A stretch of 64,000 bases of DNA, taken from Clostridium beijerinckii HUN142. Lineage in GTDB: Bacteria; Bacillota; Clostridia; Clostridiales; Clostridiaceae. Position 1 is the stretch's first letter, and every line of letters starts with the position of its first letter. Below the pieces are notes generated by a model that saw only the letters and a list, made by a program, of their open reading frames with translations, searched no databases and was not told where the DNA came from. The position numbers and the translations under genes are program-made. The DNA lies in the NCBI RefSeq assembly GCF_000621745.1, contig NZ_JHXK01000030.1, forward strand, positions 18,464 through 82,463. The letters run 5' to 3'. Positions 33,049-41,278 of the stretch are shown here, one piece after another.

Positions 33049-35043
33049 ATGAATAAGTATAAAAAGCTATTTGAACCTATTAAAATTGGTAGCTGTGAGA
33101 TAAAGAATCGTTTTGCATTAGCACCAATGGGGCCACTTGGACTAGCTGACAGCGAAGGTGGATTTAATCAAAGAGGAATTGACTACTATACTGAAAGAGC
33201 CAAAGGTGGGACAGGCTTAATTATCACTGGAGTTACTTTTGTAGATAATGAAGTAGAAGAACATGGTATGCCAAGTACTCCATGTCCTACACATAATCAA
33301 GTACATTTTGTTAGAACAAGCAAAGAAATGACTGAAAGGATACATGCATATAATGCAAAAGTATTTTTACAAATGTCAGGTGGATTTGGTAGAGTTACTA
33401 TTCCTACTAATCTTGGAGAATATCCACCAGTTGCACCATCAGCAATTCAACATAGATGGCTTGATAAAATATGTCGTGAGCTTACAATAGATGAAATTAA
33501 ATCTATAGTTAAAAAATTTGGAGATGGGGCTTATAACGCAAAGAGAGCAGGATTTGATGGAGTGCAAATTCATGCTGTACATGAAGGTTATTTAATAGAT
33601 CAATTTGCTATTTCATTATTTAATCATAGAACTGATGAATATGGTGGAAGCCTAGAAAATAGACTTAGATTTGCACGTGAAATAGTAGAAGAAATTAAAG
33701 ATAGATGTGGAGAGGATTTCCCTGTAACTCTTAGATATTCTCCAAAGAGTTTTATTAAAGATTTAAGAGATGGAGCACTTCCAGGAGAAGAATTTATTGA
33801 AAAAGGAAGAGATTTAGAAGAAGGTATTGAAGCTGCTAAGTTACTTGTGTCTTATGGATATGATTCATTAGATACAGACGTTGGATCTTATGATTCATGG
33901 TGGTGGAGTCACCCACCAATGTATCAAGAAAAGGGGTTATACAGACCATATGCTAAATTAATGAAAGAAACTGTTGATGTTCCAGTAATATGCGCTGGAA
34001 GAATGGACAATCCTGATATGGCTCTTGAGGCAATTGAAAATGGAACTTGTGATATTGTGAGTCTTGGAAGGCCACTTCTTGCAGATCCTGATTATGTAAA
34101 TAAATTAAGGGCAAATAAGTGCAATTCAATTAGACCTTGTATATCATGTCAACAAGGATGTATGGGACGTCTTCAAAATTATGCTATGCTTAACTGTGCA
34201 GTAAATCCACAAGCATGTAAAGAAAAGGACAATGCATTAACTCCTATATTAGGAAAGAAAAAAGTACTTATAGTTGGTGGCGGAGTTGCAGGTTGTGAAG
34301 CTGCAAGAGTTTTAGCTCTTAGAGGGCATGAACCAGTACTTTATGAAAAGACTGATAGATTAGGTGGAAATCTTATACCAGGAGGTTCGCCAGACTTTAA
34401 GGAAGATGATATTGCATTAGCTAATTGGTATGCAAACACATTGAATGAACTAAATGTGGAAGTTAATTTAAATAGTGAAACCACAAAAGAACAAATATTA
34501 AGTTATAAGGCAGATTCTGTGATTATAGCAACAGGATCTACTCCTAAAGTATTTTCATTGGGAGATGATGAGAAAGTATTTACAGCAGTAGATGTATTAT
34601 TAGGAAAGAAAGAGTCAGGTAGTAATACTGTAGTAGTTGGCGGTGGATTAGTTGGTTGTGAATTAGCGCTTGATCTAGCTAAGAAGGGTAAGAAAGTTAC
34701 TATAGTAGAAGCATTGCATAAGATTCTTGCACTAAATGGACCTTTATGTTCTGCAAATAGTGAAATGCTTGAAAAATTAATACCATTTAACGGTATAGAA
34801 GTAAAAGTAAATTCAAAAGTTAAAGCTTATAAAGATGGAAATCTTGAGATAGAAACAAAAAATGGAGTAGAGAAAATTAAATGCGATTCAGTAATACTTT
34901 CAGTAGGATACAAAGAAGAAAATTCTTTATATAAAGAATTAGAATTTGAAATTCCAGAAATTTATCTTTTAGGAGATGCACGTAAGGTTTCAAATATCAT
35001 GTATGCTATCTGGGATGCATATGAAGTTGCAAACCATATATAA
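33049..35043 (+). CDS. 2-enoate reductase-like FMN/FeS/FAD oxidoreductase
   Basis: A 664-residue enzyme of the old-yellow-enzyme/2,4-dienoyl-CoA reductase family. Domain order: FMN TIM barrel (about 1-350; APMGPLG, QIHAVHEGYLIDQF), a 4Fe-4S site (CISCQQGCMGRL about 364-375 with a further Cys in LNCAVNP), then FAD (VLIVGGGVAGCEAARVL) and NAD(P) (VVVGGGLVGCELALDL) domains. Length and the SWWWSHPPMY segment fit clostridial 2-enoate reductases (cinnamate-type FldZ/Enr), which hydrogenate 2-enoates with NADH. Substrate assignment is an inference; a bile acid or dienoyl-CoA reductase of the same family is the alternative. Under PadR control, monocistronic. Confidence 0.85.
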   Translation: MNKYKKLFEPIKIGSCEIKNRFALAPMGPLGLADSEGGFNQRGIDYYTERAKGGTGLIITGVTFVDNEVEEHGMPSTPCPTHNQVHFVRTSKEMTERIHAYNAKVFLQMSGGFGRVTIPTNLGEYPPVAPSAIQHRWLDKICRELTIDEIKSIVKKFGDGAYNAKRAGFDGVQIHAVHEGYLIDQFAISLFNHRTDEYGGSLENRLRFAREIVEEIKDRCGEDFPVTLRYSPKSFIKDLRDGALPGEEFIEKGRDLEEGIEAAKLLVSYGYDSLDTDVGSYDSWWWSHPPMYQEKGLYRPYAKLMKETVDVPVICAGRMDNPDMALEAIENGTCDIVSLGRPLLADPDYVNKLRANKCNSIRPCISCQQGCMGRLQNYAMLNCAVNPQACKEKDNALTPILGKKKVLIVGGGVAGCEAARVLALRGHEPVLYEKTDRLGGNLIPGGSPDFKEDDIALANWYANTLNELNVEVNLNSETTKEQILSYKADSVIIATGSTPKVFSLGDDEKVFTAVDVLLGKKESGSNTVVVGGGLVGCELALDLAKKGKKVTIVEALHKILALNGPLCSANSEMLEKLIPFNGIEVKVNSKVKAYKDGNLEIETKNGVEKIKCDSVILSVGYKEENSLYKELEFEIPEIYLLGDARKVSNIMYAIWDAYEVANHI

Positions 35044-35059
35044 TTAATTTAATTATAGT

Positions 35060-35092
35060 AAAGTGCCATATAAGTTATTTATATGGCACTTT
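35060..35092 (+). terminator. Rho-independent terminator
   Basis: A 14-bp perfect stem (35060-35073 with 35079-35092) just after the reductase gene; its T tail is short. Confidence 0.75.
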
Positions 35093-35180
35093 ATATTTGG
35101 TAAGTACATTTTTAAAAAATTTTACAGGAGTATGTTCTATTTTCAAAATCAATATTGTAAGTTACATATATGAATTATAA

Positions 35181-35222
35181 AAAGATGGTGAATTTGTATT
35201 TATAAATTTACTATCTTTTTTT
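35181..35222 (+). terminator. Second downstream terminator
   Basis: A 15-bp stem with two G-T pairs (35181-35195 with 35204-35218) and a seven-T tail, about 90 bases beyond the first terminator. It may be a backup or end a short separate transcript. Confidence 0.75.
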
Positions 35223-35320
35223 ATATAGAATGTACAAATAAAAAGTGATATTATAATAATATTGGAACTGATTTACAATATTAGAAGGGTTAGTTTCTTA
35301 GCAAGAAAGGAACATTAAGA

Positions 35321-36427
35321 ATGGGCAATTTATCAAAAAGAAAAAAGATAATATCAATTAAAAATAAGGTTATAATAAGTGGATTACTACTGGGATTTAG
35401 TATCATTTTATTTGCAATGGCACGATATATATATGGATTTTCAAATTTCTATTATAAGTATGTTTATTTAACACTGGTAAATACATTTTCAAGATGTTTA
35501 TCATTAATACCATTTTCAGTATACGAAATAATATTATATGTCTTTTTTATATATATTCTTGTAAGAATAGTAATTTATGCCTATTTACTTCTTTCAAAAC
35601 AACTTTCATTAAAAAAAGTGATAATACGAGCCACTTCAAATGTACTTGTATATATATCAGCGTTTATATTTTTAAATATAATGACTCTAGGGGTAAATTC
35701 ATTTAGATCAAACTTTATTGAATTAACTGGATTAAAAGTGCAGGATAATTCAGAAGAAAAATTAATCGAACTTTGCGACTATTTAAAAGTTAGATTAAAT
35801 GAGTTAGATGGAAAGATAAAAAGAGATGAAAATGGATCATTAAAGCTAGATTATGATGCAAAAAAAGAAGGAATAATCAGTATGGAACATATAGGAGAAA
35901 TTTATCCATCTTTGCAAGGATTTTATCCAAATCCGAAGCCGATTGTTTTTTCAAAGCTTATGTCATATCAATTATTGGAGGGAGAAACAACTTTTACCCT
36001 TGAAGCTAATTATAATAATGATATGCCAAAATGGAATGTTCCGAGTACAATTTGCCATGAATTGAGCCATGTAAGAGGTTTTAATAGTGAAAATGAGGCA
36101 AATTATATAAGTTTTCTTGCATGTGTTAACTCTAAAAATTATGAATACCAATATAGTGGATATCTTATGGCATATTCTTACTGTATGAATGACTTGTATT
36201 ATTTCAATCAAGAAGCCTTTAAAAGAATAAACAATGAGCTTTCAGATAATGTGAAATTAGAATTAAAAAATGATTCACTATACTGGAACAATTACAGAGG
36301 TAAAATATCAAAGCTGTATGATAATGTATATGATAAGATACTAAAAGCTGGCGGTCAAACAGAAGGAATTAAAAGTTATAATGCTGTCGTGAAACTACTA
36401 ATATCGGGATATAAAGTTCAATTTTAA
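35321..36427 (+). CDS. DUF3810-like membrane protein with a zinc-protease HExxH motif
   Basis: A 368-residue protein with three predicted membrane helices in the first 125 residues, then a soluble domain of about 240 residues carrying HELSH (His246, Glu247, His250) in STICHELSHVRGF, followed by ENEANYISFLAC, where the Glu could be the third zinc ligand. This is the layout of DUF3810 proteins, gluzincin-like putative metalloproteases. Substrate and role are unknown. The ATG follows AAAGGA by nine bases. It converges on the Ser/Thr kinase gene, sharing a bidirectional terminator. Confidence 0.82.
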   Translation: MGNLSKRKKIISIKNKVIISGLLLGFSIILFAMARYIYGFSNFYYKYVYLTLVNTFSRCLSLIPFSVYEIILYVFFIYILVRIVIYAYLLLSKQLSLKKVIIRATSNVLVYISAFIFLNIMTLGVNSFRSNFIELTGLKVQDNSEEKLIELCDYLKVRLNELDGKIKRDENGSLKLDYDAKKEGIISMEHIGEIYPSLQGFYPNPKPIVFSKLMSYQLLEGETTFTLEANYNNDMPKWNVPSTICHELSHVRGFNSENEANYISFLACVNSKNYEYQYSGYLMAYSYCMNDLYYFNQEAFKRINNELSDNVKLELKNDSLYWNNYRGKISKLYDNVYDKILKAGGQTEGIKSYNAVVKLLISGYKVQF

Positions 36428-36431
36428 TAAA

Positions 36432-36475
36432 AAATGACCAAGGAGATAAATTTTCCTTTGGTCATTTATTTTTTT
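36432..36475. terminator. Bidirectional terminator
   Basis: AAATGACCAAGGA (36432-36444) pairs with TCCTTTGGTCATTT (36454-36467). The stem overlaps the stop codon of the leftward kinase gene. Confidence 0.85.
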
Positions 36476-37955
36476 GCTTTTTTTCTTTTTCTTTGCCATT
36501 ACCGTTACCATTGCCGTTATTAATATTATTATTGGCATTATTTTTCTTTGTTTCTGGTGCAGGTTGAGTAATTTTTTGTCCCTGACTTATAATCAAATCT
36601 ATCTTTCCACTTTTTTCATAAGACGTACCCACAGTGGGAGATTGACTTATAACTAGGCCATTTGATACGTTATCGCTGTATTCATAACTGATGGTTCCAA
36701 GTAAAAAATCATTACTATTTATAATAGATTCAGCAGTATCTTTAGATTTTCCAACTAATAGTGGTACCTGCTGCTCCTTTTTACTTGACTGTAACTTGTT
36801 ATTATTTTCTTGACTAGTGGTTCCTAAAGTATTTTCTTCAATGCTGCTATTTATAGGAGAAACTTTGTATTCGGTATTTTTAGAGAATCCTCCATAGAAA
36901 TACTTTCCTAAGGCAAAGGCAGCAATGCAAAAAGCAATCAGCCCAATTGGCAAAATAACTTTTTTGATTTTACTTTTTAGATTATTTTTATGTAAAGTAT
37001 CAGTGACGTTTTTTAATAGCACAGTTTCTTGCATCGGCTCTTTATTCATAATCACAGTGGGGTCAATTTCCTTATAAGGTTCAATCATCACGGTTGAATC
37101 CTCTATTAATGTGCTGTTAAAGTCTATTTTAAAGTTAGGATTTTCTTTTATTGAACTTAAAACATTAGCAAATTCTTTGGCTGATTTAAATCTATTGACC
37201 GGATCTTTTTCTAAGGCTTTTAGAATTACTAAATTAATGTTCTCAGGTATATCTGAAATAACATACTTTGGCGGAATAACAGGTTCTTGTATATGCATAA
37301 TGGCTACTGAAATGGATGTGTTTCCATTAAAAGGAACGCTGCCTGTAATCATTTCATACATGACAATGCCAAGAGCGTAGATGTCAGTTCTGAAGTCAAC
37401 GTATTCTCCTTTAGCTTGTTCTGGTGAAAAGTAGTGTACTGAACCTATAATTTTATTTGAATTTGTTATTGTTGAAGAATTTGGAAGTTTTGCAATTCCA
37501 AAGTCTGCTAATTTTGCGATGTTATCATCTGAAATTAAAATATTATCACACTTTATATCTCGATGAATTATATTATTTTTATGAGCATATATTAAAGCTT
37601 TGGCTATTTGTAAAGATATATTTAAGGTATTAGCAGGGCTGAGTCTTATATTATCTTTTAATACTTGCTTTAATGTTTTACCATTAATATATTCCATAAC
37701 AATAAAATTAATATCATTCTCTGAACCAATATCATAAATATTTACTATATTTGGATGGGATAAACTTGCAATTGAATTTGCCTCTCTCTTAAATCTGAGA
37801 ATAAATTCTTCATTATTGCTTAACTCTGATTTTAATATTTTTACAGCTACAAATCTATTTAATAAATGGCATTTTGCTTTATAGACAATTCCCATGCCGC
37901 CTTCACCTATTTTTTCAAGCAACTCATACCTGTTTATAAGTAATGTTCCAATCAT
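36462..37955 (-). CDS. Ser/Thr protein kinase with one PASTA domain (PrkC-like)
   Basis: Membrane-anchored Hanks-type kinase. The kinase domain (about 1-265) is complete: GEGGMGIVYKA loop, Lys39 in VAVKIL, HRDIKCDNIL, DFGIAK, and SVHYFSPEQAKG in the activation segment. A juxtamembrane stretch rich in Thr follows, then one helix (about 335-355). Outside is a single PASTA domain (about 397-459; VPLLVGKSKDTAE...QSPTVGTSY) and a low-complexity tail of Asn, Gly and Lys. Canonical PrkC proteins usually carry three or more PASTA repeats and sit beside a PP2C phosphatase; neither holds here. Probably senses muropeptides or the cell wall. Confidence 0.9.
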   Translation of the reverse strand: MIGTLLINRYELLEKIGEGGMGIVYKAKCHLLNRFVAVKILKSELSNNEEFILRFKREANSIASLSHPNIVNIYDIGSENDINFIVMEYINGKTLKQVLKDNIRLSPANTLNISLQIAKALIYAHKNNIIHRDIKCDNILISDDNIAKLADFGIAKLPNSSTITNSNKIIGSVHYFSPEQAKGEYVDFRTDIYALGIVMYEMITGSVPFNGNTSISVAIMHIQEPVIPPKYVISDIPENINLVILKALEKDPVNRFKSAKEFANVLSSIKENPNFKIDFNSTLIEDSTVMIEPYKEIDPTVIMNKEPMQETVLLKNVTDTLHKNNLKSKIKKVILPIGLIAFCIAAFALGKYFYGGFSKNTEYKVSPINSSIEENTLGTTSQENNNKLQSSKKEQQVPLLVGKSKDTAESIINSNDFLLGTISYEYSDNVSNGLVISQSPTVGTSYEKSGKIDLIISQGQKITQPAPETKKNNANNNINNGNGNGNGKEKEKKQKNK

Positions 37956-38377
37956 ATATGTCCCCCTAAAACAGTTGTATATCTATTATATCATAACTAA
38001 TTTTATATTTGTTTTCAAATAATAGAAAAGAAAAAAGAAGGTTATTACGGGAAATATCATTCTTATTTGAATTGATGATTTTATTTTATAGGAAAAAATG
38101 TCGTTTTCTTTCACATAAATATTTATTATAGAATATATTATAAACATAGGAAGCGCATTAAATATTTTCATTGATAATTCGTTATTAATAAAACATTGCA
38201 TATATGCAATAAAAGCGTCTTAAGATACTCATTTGATTTTGGAGAACATATATCAACTTATACTTTATGTTGAAGATATATTTTAATGATATATGTAACT
38301 ATAAAAATTTAAAATGACCAAATCAATATAAGTAACTTTTATTTCATTTTGAGTTTATATGCAAGGAGTTGTATAGA
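37956..38377. other. Divergent intergenic region with a palindrome
   Basis: About 420 AT-rich bases. A perfect 16-bp palindrome ATTGCATA/TATGCAAT lies at 38195-38210 and could be an operator. A 71-codon leftward frame (37986-38201) has no binding site and I do not call it. No RNA class recognised. Confidence 0.45.
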
Positions 38378-38746
38378 ATGGAAAGATATGAAAATAAGTG
38401 TAAGTGTACTAAGCATGACTGCGAATTATGTAGTACAATCAAGTCAAAACCAATTAATTTGGAAAAGCATGGTGCAAAATTAGTAACTGTAAAAATAAAA
38501 GTAAATAATGTTTGCTTAGGCAAAAAAGTAGCTATTGCAGCTATTTTATATGATGATTGTGATAGAATACTTGCGTTCAAAGGATTTGTAACAATGGCAC
38601 AGGAAGATCCTTGTGATCGTGATGCATGCGGAACTATCGAACGTAAAATAGTCTTCGTAATTCCAGATCATGAAGAATGTGACCCAGAAAGATTGAGAGT
38701 CCGTACTATAGGCAATTATATATATCCATGTGAACCCAATAAATAG
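38378..38746 (+). CDS. Cys-rich hypothetical protein
   Basis: A 122-residue protein with about eleven cysteines, several in CxC-type pairs near the N-terminus (CKCTKHDCELC) and in acidic loops (DPCDRDACG). The middle (KLVTVKIKVNNVCLGKKVAIAAILYDD) and the end (RLRVRTIGNYIYPCEP) look like beta strands. It resembles a clostridial family of small extracellular or spore-surface-like beta proteins with a VxNVCxGK motif, but I cannot name it. The ATG at 38378 follows AAGGAG by nine bases. Own terminator. Confidence 0.65.
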   Translation: MERYENKCKCTKHDCELCSTIKSKPINLEKHGAKLVTVKIKVNNVCLGKKVAIAAILYDDCDRILAFKGFVTMAQEDPCDRDACGTIERKIVFVIPDHEECDPERLRVRTIGNYIYPCEPNK

Positions 38747-38754
38747 GTAATTAT

Positions 38755-38804
38755 AAAAAGCAATTGCAGGATAAGTAAATAAAAGCAACCTGCAATTGCT
38801 TTTT
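38755..38804 (+). terminator. Rho-independent terminator
   Basis: AAAAAGCAATTGCAGG pairs perfectly with CCTGCAATTGCTTTTT after the Cys-rich protein gene. Confidence 0.88.
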
Positions 38805-38912
38805 ATTGCAAAGGATTTTAAAAAGATATTTTGATATTCAAGATTTAGGAATAATAGTTTAAACATATTGAAAAAATACCATTGAGTTTAATTATAATAG
38901 GAGGTGTTTTTT

Positions 38913-39371
38913 ATGAAAATAGAAGGTTACTTTAGTGGTATAAAAGCAGCTAATCAAGCTGTAGAAGCATTAAATAAAATAGGTATAAAAGATGCGGTTG
39001 CAGATATAAATGATCACTATACAAATGATAACCCAGGACAAAACAGGCCAGGCACTGAAAGCAGCACAAACAGTTTGGCAAATTTAATATTATCCAATGA
39101 TAATCCTACAGTTGATCAGGGTTATGGACCAATGGCAGCTGCAAATCCAATGGTAAGCGGTATGGGCGGTTTTGAGGAAATAGCTGATGTAAATTATAAG
39201 GTAATTGTAAATACAGATGATAATAACGCCGAAAGGGCAAAACAGATTATAGCTAAAGCTGGTGGAGAGTTAGATGACCCTAATTTTGTAGTTCCTGGTG
39301 GATTAGAGAATATAGGAATGGATGATCTACTAACTAATATGATAAACGAAATGAATAACATCACACGTTAA
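38913..39371 (+). CDS. YflT-like general stress domain protein
   Basis: A 152-residue soluble protein. The N-terminus (MKIEGYFSGIKAANQAVEALNKIGIKDA) and the strand-helix unit near residues 85-112 (VNYKVIVNTDDNNAERAKQII) form the two halves of a ferredoxin-like alpha/beta fold seen in YflT/GSP17M-type stress proteins. They are separated by a disordered Asn/Gly/Met-rich insert. The ATG at 38913 follows AGGAGGTG. Family placement is tentative. No neighbouring gene informs its role. Confidence 0.55.
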   Translation: MKIEGYFSGIKAANQAVEALNKIGIKDAVADINDHYTNDNPGQNRPGTESSTNSLANLILSNDNPTVDQGYGPMAAANPMVSGMGGFEEIADVNYKVIVNTDDNNAERAKQIIAKAGGELDDPNFVVPGGLENIGMDDLLTNMINEMNNITR

Positions 39372-39900
39372 GAGTCTTCACACAGAAAGATAAAATCTTG
39401 AATTAAAAATGTTGATAATATTTTAGATGATTTCATTTATTTAGATGTAAAGCTTTGAGCTGGTATTTTTTATTCTCTAGGAATTTATATTCAAGTTAAA
39501 TCTGTGGATAAGTTATGAAAAAGACTGATTCAGAAAGTTACGGTTCGTAAAGAGAATAAAAAAGAAATCTTATTCGCCTGCCAAATTTTTTTCACATGCG
39601 TTCGAAAAGGCAGATGCGTGAAAAAATCTCCGGCTCCACAGTCGCCTGCGATTTTGTTCTAATGTAATATCTTAAATTTAGTTTAGTAATATGAGTTTAA
39701 CTTATATGTGTTGCAGTAATAAATTTTTATTTAAAGATGTGGTAAGTCAAGTGTTCAATTGAAACTAAAATGTATAAACACTGCAGCAATATATAGTTAT
39801 GTTTTATTAATATATTTCTCTTGACTTAGAGTTGTCTCGAAGGAGTAATATATTATTAAAGAACTTAATACTAAATTAGAAATAAGGAAGTGCATTAATA
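39372..39900. other. Intergenic region with a GC-richer structured element
   Basis: No gene. At about 39555-39655 the base composition changes and the DNA becomes rich in inverted repeats: GAATAA/TTATTC, CTGCC/GGCAG, and TTTTTTCAC with GTGAAAAAA around TGCGTTCGAAAAGGCAGA. The rest is ordinary AT-rich spacer. Confidence 0.5.
39555..39655. repeat. Candidate dispersed palindromic element
   Basis: About 100 bases of locally higher G+C with nested inverted repeats (GCCTGCC, GGCAGATGCG, GTCGCCTGCGA) and no coding sense, unlike all surrounding spacers. The look is that of a non-autonomous intergenic repeat. There is no second copy in this window, so the call is weak. Confidence 0.3.
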
Positions 39901-41079
39901 ATGAAGAATTTTGAATTTTATGCTCCTACGAGAGTGATTTTTGGAAAGGATTCGGAAACACAGATTGGCACTATTATAAAAAATCAAAATTGTAAAAAAG
40001 TCCTAGTTCATTTTGGTGGAAGCAGCGCAAAAAAGTCTGGGCTTTTGGATAAAATTTTTGAATCTTTAAAGAAAGCTGAAATCGATTATGTTAGCTTAGG
40101 TGGTGTAGTACCTAATCCTAGACTTTCAAAAGTATATGAAGGAATCAACTTATGCAAAAAGGAAAAAGTCGATTTTATATTAGCTGTTGGCGGAGGTAGT
40201 GTTATTGATTCAGCAAAAGCAATAGGATATGGTATGGCTAATGATTGCGATGTATGGGATATATATAGCAAAAAAGTTATTCCAACTGGTTGTTTGCCTA
40301 TTGGCGCAGTTTTAACTATTGCAGCAGCAGGAAGTGAAATGAGCAATTCATCAGTTATTACAAATGAAGAAGGATGGCTGAAAAGAGGATGTAATTCTGA
40401 GTATGCACGTTGCAAATTTGCAATTATGAATCCAGAACTTACTTATACATTACCTAAATATCAGACTGCCAGTGGAGCTACTGATATATTGATGCATACT
40501 ATGGAACGTTATTTTACGAAAGAACAAAGTATGGAGATAACAGATAGAATTAGTGAAGGATTAATGAGAACAGTAATTCATAATGTAAAGATATTAATGA
40601 AAAATCCAACAGATTATAATGCGCGTGCTGAAGTAATGTGGGCAGGAAGTCTTTCGCATAATGATTTAACTGGATGTGGTTCAGTTGGTGATTGGTCATG
40701 TCATCAATTAGAACATGAACTTGGAGGTATGTTTGATGTTGCTCATGGAGCTGGTTTGGCAGCAGTTTGGGGAAGTTGGTCTAGGTATGTGTACAAAAGT
40801 AATATAAACCGTTTTGTACAATTTGCTGTAAACGTAATGGGAGTAACCAATGATTTTTACAATCCAGAAAAAGTTGCATTAGAGGGAATAGAAGCAATGG
40901 AAAGTTTTTATCATTCTATTGATATGCCAATATCAATAAAAGAACTTGGGGTTAATTTGACAGATGATCAAATTGATGAGTTAGCTTATAAATGTAGCTT
41001 TAAAGATACTAGAACCATAGGTGAATTCCAAAAGCTTAACATGGAAGATATGAAAAAAATTTATATAATGGCTAGATAA
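39901..41079 (+). CDS. Iron-containing alcohol dehydrogenase (butanol dehydrogenase-like)
   Basis: A 392-residue group III metal ADH that reduces aldehydes such as butanal with NAD(P)H. The N-terminal nucleotide domain has VGGGSVIDSAKAIGYG (about 99-114). Metal ligands lie in ATDILMHTMERYF (Asp and His) and in SCHQLEHELGGMFDVAHG (His residues). The NFEFYAPTRVIFG opening and the WDIYSKK segment match the YqhD/BdhA-BdhB clade, rather than the 1,3-propanediol clade of the second Fe-ADH at 46152. Monocistronic. The physiological aldehyde is uncertain. Confidence 0.9.
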   Translation: MKNFEFYAPTRVIFGKDSETQIGTIIKNQNCKKVLVHFGGSSAKKSGLLDKIFESLKKAEIDYVSLGGVVPNPRLSKVYEGINLCKKEKVDFILAVGGGSVIDSAKAIGYGMANDCDVWDIYSKKVIPTGCLPIGAVLTIAAAGSEMSNSSVITNEEGWLKRGCNSEYARCKFAIMNPELTYTLPKYQTASGATDILMHTMERYFTKEQSMEITDRISEGLMRTVIHNVKILMKNPTDYNARAEVMWAGSLSHNDLTGCGSVGDWSCHQLEHELGGMFDVAHGAGLAAVWGSWSRYVYKSNINRFVQFAVNVMGVTNDFYNPEKVALEGIEAMESFYHSIDMPISIKELGVNLTDDQIDELAYKCSFKDTRTIGEFQKLNMEDMKKIYIMAR

Positions 41080-41120
41080 AAATTATTTCAGGAATTATGG
41101 TCAGCATTATAAATCTTTAA

Positions 41121-41157
41121 AGAGCCAAAAAGCAGATAAGATCAGCTTTTTGGCTCT
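41121..41157 (+). terminator. Rho-independent terminator
   Basis: AGAGCCAAAAAGC (41121-41133) pairs perfectly with 41145-41157 behind the alcohol dehydrogenase gene; the T tail is weak. Confidence 0.75.
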
Positions 41158-41278
41158 TCTAAACTTTATTAAGTGATGATAAATTTTTAGAGAATTTGCT
41201 CAGTAAGCATGATAAGACTCAACTTAGACAAAAAATTGAATACATATATAATAGATAACTATTTTAAAGGAGAATAAA

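Noticed and set aside
37986..38201. Leftward 71-codon hydrophobic frame
   Set aside because: No binding site before its ATG, and it starts inside a palindrome. Hydrophobicity is expected from T-rich DNA.
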